From positions 62,001 to 126,000 of the forward strand of contig NZ_LMTJ01000008.1 in NCBI RefSeq assembly GCF_001510715.1: a stretch of DNA of 64,000 nt. Reading direction: 5' to 3'. A program made the position numbers and the translations under genes. Below are positions 59,401-64,000 of the stretch, in pieces. The notes under the pieces were generated by a model that had not been told where the DNA came from, ran no database searches, and saw nothing but the letters and a program-made list of their open reading frames with translations. The stretch comes from Bacillus sp. FJAT-29814. GTDB taxonomy: Bacteria > Bacillota > Bacilli > Bacillales > Cytobacillaceae. Each line of letters begins with the position of its first letter. Position 1 is the stretch's first letter.

Positions 59401-60817
59401 CTGATACTATAACGATTTCTCTTGGTATCCCTGTGCCTCTTCTGTAACCCTCTTTTGTATCTATAACAATTTGAGAAAAAATTGTTGTAAGCATCTGTTT
59501 GCGCTCATAGTCATTTGCATTAATCCAAAGAGACTCAATATTTTCGCTTAAAAATTTTATGTCTTTATCATCCTGTTTATTGGTTTGTCTTATAGTTTTT
59601 AATTCACGAATAATCTCTTTTTCTCTCTCTCGAAGTTTTTCGGATTCTTCAATGAGTTCATCAATATCTATAATGTCATTTTCGTACATGGTTTTCTTTT
59701 TCTTTAAAAGTTTTTCAATTGATTTTAATTCATTTTCCATTTCCTTAATTTTATCATTTGAAACATCTGAAACATCTGTGGACCCAACAATATCGCCAAC
59801 GAGCTCATCAAATATACTGAAAACCGTTTTTACTAAATTATCTTCAAGAATAATATGACTGGTACAATTTTTACCTGCTTTTTTCCCAGAGCATCTATAG
59901 GTTTTTTTTCCGGCACTTTTGTGACCAGACATTGAGTGTCCACATCGAGCACACTTTAAAATCGACGAAAAATAATAATTACTTGTTTCGCGCTTACCTC
60001 CAGTTCCTCTTCTTTTACCCAAAATATCCTGTAACTCCCAAAATTCTTCTCTGGGAATAATTCTTGGTTGGATTCCTTCGTATAGCTTTTGCTCACCAGG
60101 CGGTTTCTTAGAGTCTTTAGAATTTGTGTTATGAGTTAAATAACCAGCATAGACGGGATTATTTGCAATACCTCTAACTGTGTCCACATGCCATTCTCCG
60201 CCATTCGTGGTCTTATACCCTAATTCAGTAAGCTTTTTTGCTACCGTATAAAATCCCAATGTCCTTAGCATGATAAAAATCTTTTTTACAACAATGTCTT
60301 CGTCTGAATTAATCGCAAGCTCCTTATCTACGACCTTATAGCCATATGGAGCCATACCACCTGGCCATAGTCCCATTTTCACTTTCTTTTCCATGTTTAC
60401 ACTAACCCGTTCCGAAATTGTCTCTCGCTCCCACTGGGCGATGGCAGCGACCAGAGTGATTAGAAAACGACCAATGGCGGTTGTAGTATCAAATGGTTCT
60501 GTAACGGATCTTATTGCTATATTGTGTTTATCAAAAATCTTTAATAATGCATCTAAATCACTGACAGACCGTACTAACCGATCTAGTTTATAAAAAACGA
60601 CAACATCAAATTTCTTCAGCTTAACATCTTCAATTAACTTTTGCATATTTGGTCGGTTAAGATTTTTTGCACTGTACCCATCATCTATATAACTATCTAC
60701 ATGATCCCACCCTTGAGATTTTATAAAATTTGTATTTTTTTCCTTTTGTGTAGGTATGCTATACCCCTCTTTTGCTTGTTCATCGGTAGAAACTCTCCCG
60801 TAGTCAACAGCTCTCAA
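59393..60817 (-). CDS. Large serine recombinase (integrase)
   Basis: 474 residues. Catalytic N-terminal resolvase domain with YGRVSTDEQ (Ser10 nucleophile), FYKLDRLVRS and ERETISERV, then the recombinase domain (GYKTTNGGEWHVDTVRGIAN), a zinc ribbon (CARCGHSM with a second Cys pair near SGKKAGKNC) and a long coiled-coil motif at the C-terminus (KEMENELKSIEKLLKKKKTM). These are the parts of phage-type integrases. TTG at 60817 has AGAGGTG at good spacing. It is the first gene of the element, adjacent to the junction. Confidence 0.95.
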   Translation of the reverse strand: MRAVDYGRVSTDEQAKEGYSIPTQKEKNTNFIKSQGWDHVDSYIDDGYSAKNLNRPNMQKLIEDVKLKKFDVVVFYKLDRLVRSVSDLDALLKIFDKHNIAIRSVTEPFDTTTAIGRFLITLVAAIAQWERETISERVSVNMEKKVKMGLWPGGMAPYGYKVVDKELAINSDEDIVVKKIFIMLRTLGFYTVAKKLTELGYKTTNGGEWHVDTVRGIANNPVYAGYLTHNTNSKDSKKPPGEQKLYEGIQPRIIPREEFWELQDILGKRRGTGGKRETSNYYFSSILKCARCGHSMSGHKSAGKKTYRCSGKKAGKNCTSHIILEDNLVKTVFSIFDELVGDIVGSTDVSDVSNDKIKEMENELKSIEKLLKKKKTMYENDIIDIDELIEESEKLREREKEIIRELKTIRQTNKQDDKDIKFLSENIESLWINANDYERKQMLTTIFSQIVIDTKEGYRRGTGIPREIVIVSVK

Positions 60818-60934
60818 TTGTATCACCTCTATTTGTGTAATTTAATAAGTTATGGGAATTATGTATGAAGGGAGAACGTAGAATATTCAAAGGAGTAAAG
60901 TAAGTACTTGACTGTCGGTCCCAGTGAGATAAAC

Positions 60935-61153
60935 TCACTGTTTTTCCGACCAAATGAAATCATATAAATCATCTATATGAATATTAAGTTGATGAGCGAT
61001 ATTCTTGGCAGTTTTTAATGACATTACAGTTTCATTAGTTGCATAAGCGTTAATTTGTTGCTTTTTCATACCCAGTTTTTCTGCTAATTCTACTTGTGTC
61101 ATTTTTTTATTCCCTAAGATTTCATTCAGCCGGCATCTGCCGACGTCATACAC
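60935..61153 (-). CDS. Small XRE-family helix-turn-helix protein
   Basis: 72 residues, almost only an XRE HTH: CRLNEILGNKKMTQVELAEK then MKKQQINAYATNETVMSLKT. Close to the YozG/Cro-like group often encoded beside phage repressors. GTG start with GGTGA upstream. Probably co-transcribed with the repressor gene 14 bases upstream. A hairpin (CAGTGAG/CTCACTG) overlaps its end. Confidence 0.82.
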   Translation of the reverse strand: MYDVGRCRLNEILGNKKMTQVELAEKLGMKKQQINAYATNETVMSLKTAKNIAHQLNIHIDDLYDFIWSEKQ

Positions 61154-61167
61154 TTTGTCACCGCCTA

Positions 61168-61869
61168 TTATTGAATCATTGGACTCACACTATATAAAAA
61201 TTTGCCTATAATTTTTATATCATCGCAGTTTTCGTTAGAATATTGTTGATCTGTATAACTGGTGTCATACGAGAAAGGTTCTAAAACAATTAGGTCTGTA
61301 AATCTATATACTTTTTTCAGTGTTGCATAATTCCCATTTACAATTACCGCAGCTATTTCTCCATTTTCAACTTCAGATTGCTTTCTCAATATCGCATAAT
61401 TCCCGCTAGGAACTATCCTATTCATACTGTCGCCGTGAACAACTAGTCCAAATATCTCGTTTATATTTCCAACTTCATAAGGTGGAATAATCTCATCCAC
61501 AATATCTTCAATTGCTTCTATCGGCTGTCCAGCTGCTATTTTTCCTATAACAGGAATTTTTTTATTTTGTGAAGATAAAAATTCGGCTACTAGCTCGGCC
61601 CCCTTTCTTTTGGTTACATATTCTAATTTTTCATTAATAATTTGAACAACTGTATCCTTGTAAGTAGTATCGATATCTGCTTTAGTCACGCCAAATACTA
61701 TGGCCATTTTTTCGAGTACCCCTGGACTAGGCATAGCTCTATAATTCATGTAATCACTCATGGTACTCTTAGCAATTCCAATTCTGTTTGCTAGTTCGGA
61801 TTGGGTCATATTGTTTTCTTCAAGAAGTTTTTTGATATTACTTGCGATGACATGCTTTTGTTTATCCAT
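61168..61869 (-). CDS. CI-like phage repressor with S24 (LexA-type) peptidase domain
   Basis: 233 residues. N-terminal XRE HTH (NIKKLLEENNMTQSELANRI then AKSTMSDYMNYRAMPSPG), linker, and a C-terminal S24 domain with self-cleavage site Ala113-Gly114 (IGKIAAGQPI), catalytic Ser148 (VVHGDSMNRIVPSG) and Lys185 (NGNYATLKKVY). It should hold the element quiescent and be cleaved during the SOS response. ATG at 61869 has AAGGTGG eight bases upstream; earlier GTG codons overlap it. Divergent from the early genes across an operator region. Confidence 0.93.
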   Translation of the reverse strand: MDKQKHVIASNIKKLLEENNMTQSELANRIGIAKSTMSDYMNYRAMPSPGVLEKMAIVFGVTKADIDTTYKDTVVQIINEKLEYVTKRKGAELVAEFLSSQNKKIPVIGKIAAGQPIEAIEDIVDEIIPPYEVGNINEIFGLVVHGDSMNRIVPSGNYAILRKQSEVENGEIAAVIVNGNYATLKKVYRFTDLIVLEPFSYDTSYTDQQYSNENCDDIKIIGKFLYSVSPMIQ

Positions 61870-62032
61870 CACTATCACCACCTTAAAATTTTTGTGAAAT
61901 TTTTATTACAAATAAACAATAACACATTACGAAAAATTCGTAAAGTGCTAAAATTGTATGAAAATATCGTATTTTAGTATTGAAATTACATAAAATTGGT
62001 ACTATCATTGAAAACATAAGGAGGAGATAACA
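61870..62032. promoter_or_regulatory. Divergent operator/promoter region of the element
   Basis: TTACGAA-AAA-TTCGTAA at 61927-61943 is a perfect 7-3-7 palindrome between repressor and early genes; a weaker related sequence TATGAAAATATCGTA lies about 20 bases downstream. These are likely repressor operators. AT-rich promoters flank them. Confidence 0.7.
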
Positions 62033-62323
62033 TTGATAAATAAGCAGTGGACGATCAGTGAACTACGAGAACGTACTGGTTACAGTCAGGCACAATTTGC
62101 GAAAGAAATAATGCATGTATCACCCAAAACCCTCTGGTTATATGAACAGGACTCTAGCAATCTTCCAGATGATTTAATCAAAAAATACATGTACTTGTTC
62201 AATGTAACTTATGAGGAGATTTTTTTTGGTCCAAAGTACGAAAAAATCGTACTAGTACGAAAGGAGATTGAGAAGCGAATTGAGATGTTAAAAAATATCG
62301 AACTTGTAGAGCCGTCCACATGA
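62033..62323 (+). CDS. HTH protein of the early region (Cro/antirepressor-like)
   Basis: 96 residues with an XRE-like HTH (WTISELRERTGYSQAQFAKE, then VSPKTLWLYEQDSSNL) and a C-terminal helical tail (VRKEIEKRIEMLKNIEL). First gene of the rightward transcript, the position of Cro. TTG start with AGGAGGAG upstream. The 3' part contains palindromes AGTACGA/TCGTACT and TCGTACTAGTACGA (62235-62260), sharing the half-site of the operator. Confidence 0.82.
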   Translation: MINKQWTISELRERTGYSQAQFAKEIMHVSPKTLWLYEQDSSNLPDDLIKKYMYLFNVTYEEIFFGPKYEKIVLVRKEIEKRIEMLKNIELVEPST

Positions 62324-62358
62324 CTAACCAGCATATGCTTTATCAAGAGGTGATCAGC

Positions 62359-62493
62359 ATGAGAATTGAGATGACCGAAGAAAAACTGCTTAAATTAAAA
62401 CCAATTTTTGAAAGTATTTTGTCAAGAAAATACGGTAAACAAATTAAGTTCACATCATTAACGATGGGGAAAGTAACAATTTTTCAAAAATAG
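62359..62493 (+). CDS. Small early protein, unknown function
   Basis: 44 residues: MRIEMTEEKLLKLKPIFESI and ending MGKVTIFQK. AAGAGGTGATC is a good site upstream of the ATG. An in-frame ATG at 62320 overlaps the previous stop and would give 57 residues. Not recognised. Confidence 0.6.
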   Translation: MRIEMTEEKLLKLKPIFESILSRKYGKQIKFTSLTMGKVTIFQK

Positions 62494-62588
62494 CCTGACC
62501 AGGCTTTCTCTTTTTAATTACTTTGCAAAATTTGGTGAACGATTTTAGGAATAAAAATTTAAATGATTCATAGAGGTGGACAATCAAA

Positions 62589-62894
62589 ATGGAAAAGGTC
62601 ATGTTGTCGAAAGAAGAAGCTCTCGCGTTGGAAAGTGCTTTGGAGGGTGTAAATGGAGATAAGGAAAGTGTAAGTCAATATCATGCTACTAGTGGATTGT
62701 GGGAAGGTAAATGTCAGGCGTTGAATGACCTTGGTTTAAAAGAAATTAATATCGCTTTGTATGTTGGCTATGAAATAGAGAAGGGTCCAGAGGAAATGGT
62801 TTACGATTACTATCTTAAAAACATTGAACGTGGTCCAGTAATTGAAAATGTCCTCAATCTTTTAAACATCCAAATTAAAGGAATCAATTGCTAA
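62589..62894 (+). CDS. Early-region protein, unknown function
   Basis: 101 residues, acidic and soluble (SKEEALALESALEGVNGDKE; YVGYEIEKGPEEMVYDYYLK). AGAGGTGG precedes the ATG. Similar short proteins are common in phage early regions of Bacillus; no function known to me. Confidence 0.75.
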   Translation: MEKVMLSKEEALALESALEGVNGDKESVSQYHATSGLWEGKCQALNDLGLKEINIALYVGYEIEKGPEEMVYDYYLKNIERGPVIENVLNLLNIQIKGINC

Positions 62895-62923
62895 TTATGA
62901 TTATTTAAAGGAGGTGATACAAA

Positions 62924-63004
62924 ATGCGGATTTCAAATAAGAAGTGGTTAGCCATGACGATTCAGCAAAAACTAATGGCGCTATATGCTGCAAGGAGGAA
63001 GTAA
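62924..63004 (+). CDS. 26-residue basic peptide with near-perfect ribosome site
   Basis: ATG at 62924 preceded by AAAGGAGGTGAT, an almost complete match to the anti-Shine-Dalgarno sequence; product MRISNKKWLAMTIQQKLMAL plus YAARRK. The GGAGG of the next gene lies inside its last codons, so the two are coupled. No family recognised. Confidence 0.6.
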   Translation: MRISNKKWLAMTIQQKLMALYAARRK

Positions 63005-63008
63005 AAAA

Positions 63009-63515
63009 ATGAAGCAGTTATATCACGTTTATGAATGCCAAGATTGCGTTCTTTCATTCGCGGTGGAGCAGGCATTTGAAGATCAGTCAGAAATATGTTG
63101 CCCAAATTGCGGCAATGAAGATATCCGTGATGTTGGTCCCGGAGAAATGACTATAATTCTGCCGGCCGGAAGAGTCCACACCTGGAAGATGACGGATGAA
63201 CAGCGGTCAGACTATGTCAAAAAACATCCGATTGTTCCGACAGATAAGCCAAGTGGTACAAGCCTTGTTAATGTTTCTGAAATGCAATATTCAAAAGCGA
63301 AAGAAAACAGCTTAGAAACTAGGAGGAAACAAAGTAACAGAATCATAGACGGAGTGGACACAGATTACCTCCACAAATTGTTTCTAGCTGGTGAATCGTT
63401 AAGCTACATTGCAAAAGCTTTAAAAATCAATGAGTCTACACTGAATAACTACATCAAAGAACGTCGCCAGGTAGAACCGGAAAAGTGGCCGAGACGATCC
63501 ATAAGAAAAAAATAA
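63009..63515 (+). CDS. Zinc-ribbon and helix-turn-helix early protein
   Basis: 168 residues. N-terminal zinc ribbon (C-Q-D-C in YECQDC and C-C-P-N-C in ICCPNCGNEDI), a middle region, and a C-terminal HTH (HKLFLAGESLSYIAKALKIN then ESTLNNYIKERRQ). It looks like a phage DNA-binding protein that might guide transcription or replication. ATG at 63009 has AAGGAGG ten bases upstream. Confidence 0.75.
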   Translation: MKQLYHVYECQDCVLSFAVEQAFEDQSEICCPNCGNEDIRDVGPGEMTIILPAGRVHTWKMTDEQRSDYVKKHPIVPTDKPSGTSLVNVSEMQYSKAKENSLETRRKQSNRIIDGVDTDYLHKLFLAGESLSYIAKALKINESTLNNYIKERRQVEPEKWPRRSIRKK

Positions 63516-63579
63516 GACCCGTGCGCCAACACGGATCTAAAGCAAAACATATTTCACTCTCACTATAGCACGAAACGGG

Positions 63580-64000
63580 GTGAGAATCATTAAATTATTC
63601 CAACATCAGGAAATAGCACTAAATGAAACGTACGACAAAAATCGCGTTGCCTACTATTTGGACATGGGCCTCGGGAAGACTTTTGTTGGTAGCGAGAAAT
63701 TGTGGGAGCTCAATGAACTTTATAACTTGGTAATCTGTCAAAAGTCAAAAATCGGTGATTGGAAAGAACACTTTGAACTATTCTATCCAGAGTACCAGGT
63801 CATCATATTTGACCAACAGCCAATTGAAAAAATACCACCTGAGTCTATTTTAATCATCAACTACGACAAGGTTTGGAGACGCCCTGAATTATTGAAATTA
63901 AAACACTTCACTCTCATGTTGGATGAATCATCCATGATTAAAAATGAATCGTCAAATCGTACTAAATTCATTATGAAATTGAGAGCAGATAACGTAATTC
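63580..64000 (+). CDS. DEXX-box/SNF2-like helicase, N-terminal part (cut by window end)
   Basis: GTG at 63580 after AACGGGG; 140 codons to the window end, no stop. The frame has a Q-type motif (LFQHQEIALNETYDKNRVAY), Walker A YLDMGLGKTF and a Walker B-like LMLDESSMIKN, as in phage SNF2/DEAD helicases that work in replication. The start and frame are clear although no ORF stop is seen. Confidence 0.85.
   Translation, partial: MRIIKLFQHQEIALNETYDKNRVAYYLDMGLGKTFVGSEKLWELNELYNLVICQKSKIGDWKEHFELFYPEYQVIIFDQQPIEKIPPESILIINYDKVWRRPELLKLKHFTLMLDESSMIKNESSNRTKFIMKLRADNVI

Larger units (their letters stand above)
59386..64000. mobile_element. Left end of a prophage or integrative element (right end outside window)
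   Basis: Serine recombinase, XRE protein and S24-type repressor on the minus strand, a divergent operator region, then a train of small plus-strand genes ending in a DEXX helicase: the lysogeny-early order of a Siphoviridae-like prophage. No structural genes are in view, so an integrative element cannot be excluded. Confidence 0.85.

Overview
The window is a low-GC Gram-positive chromosome segment from an endospore-forming Bacillaceae bacterium. Evidence: SpoVR, an alpha/beta-type SASP, a YjcZ-family spore peptide, YheC/YheD coat-associated ATP-grasp proteins, ScoC, TrpP, the EcsABC cluster, strong GGAGG ribosome binding sites and many TTG/GTG starts. From about 21.9 to 59.1 kb the order closely follows the Bacillus subtilis yhe-yha region (bmrCD, ssp, yheE/D/C/A, yhaX, hemZ, yhaRQPONML, prsA, yhaI, scoC, trpP, hit, ecsABC, yhaA). 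A Neobacillus-like Bacillus is my guess from general similarity only.

Layout. 0-14 kb: end of spoVR; alanine dehydrogenase with its PucR-type regulator; a class C acid phosphatase; a DUF445 protein; an isolated three-gene cluster with the Fo a and b subunits of ATP synthase and an AtpZ-like/DUF3939 fusion but no c subunit and no F1 genes; a lipoprotein; two paralogous CNNM/CBS transporters; an acetyltransferase. 14-21 kb: TPP riboswitch plus thiT, Fur-type box plus feoAB and a Cys-rich partner, an XRE regulator, a class A PBP, four 52-bp tandem palindromic repeats and a NERD protein. 21-36 kb: a UPF0145 protein, an attenuator leader controlling the heterodimeric drug exporter BmrC/BmrD, fumC, a SASP gene with two tRNA-like folds upstream, msmX with a PucR-type neighbour, and two successive yheD-yheC pairs. 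36-59 kb: the yha housekeeping block, including heme synthesis (hemZ), acyl-CoA metabolism, an ABC exporter (yhaQP), the YhaO/YhaN nuclease pair, the YhaM exonuclease, the PrsA foldase, ScoC, TrpP, Hit and Ecs.

At about 59.39 kb a mobile element begins. A large serine recombinase ends five bases from the start-side edge of a surviving C-terminal fragment of a membrane protein gene, so the element probably split that gene. Behind the recombinase are a small XRE protein, an S24-type CI-like repressor, a divergent early region with a clear operator palindrome, several small early genes and the start of a helicase that runs off the window. This is a prophage or related integrative element.

The observations I consider least explained are: a roughly 410-nt structured RNA candidate between hit and ecsA; the two tandem tRNA-like three-way folds upstream of the SASP gene; the orphan Fo a/b/AtpZ cluster; a repeated 70-nt element in the leaders of yjcZ and hit; and the double-terminator leader of bmrCD. 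No rRNA, genuine tRNA, complete insertion sequence or CRISPR array was seen.
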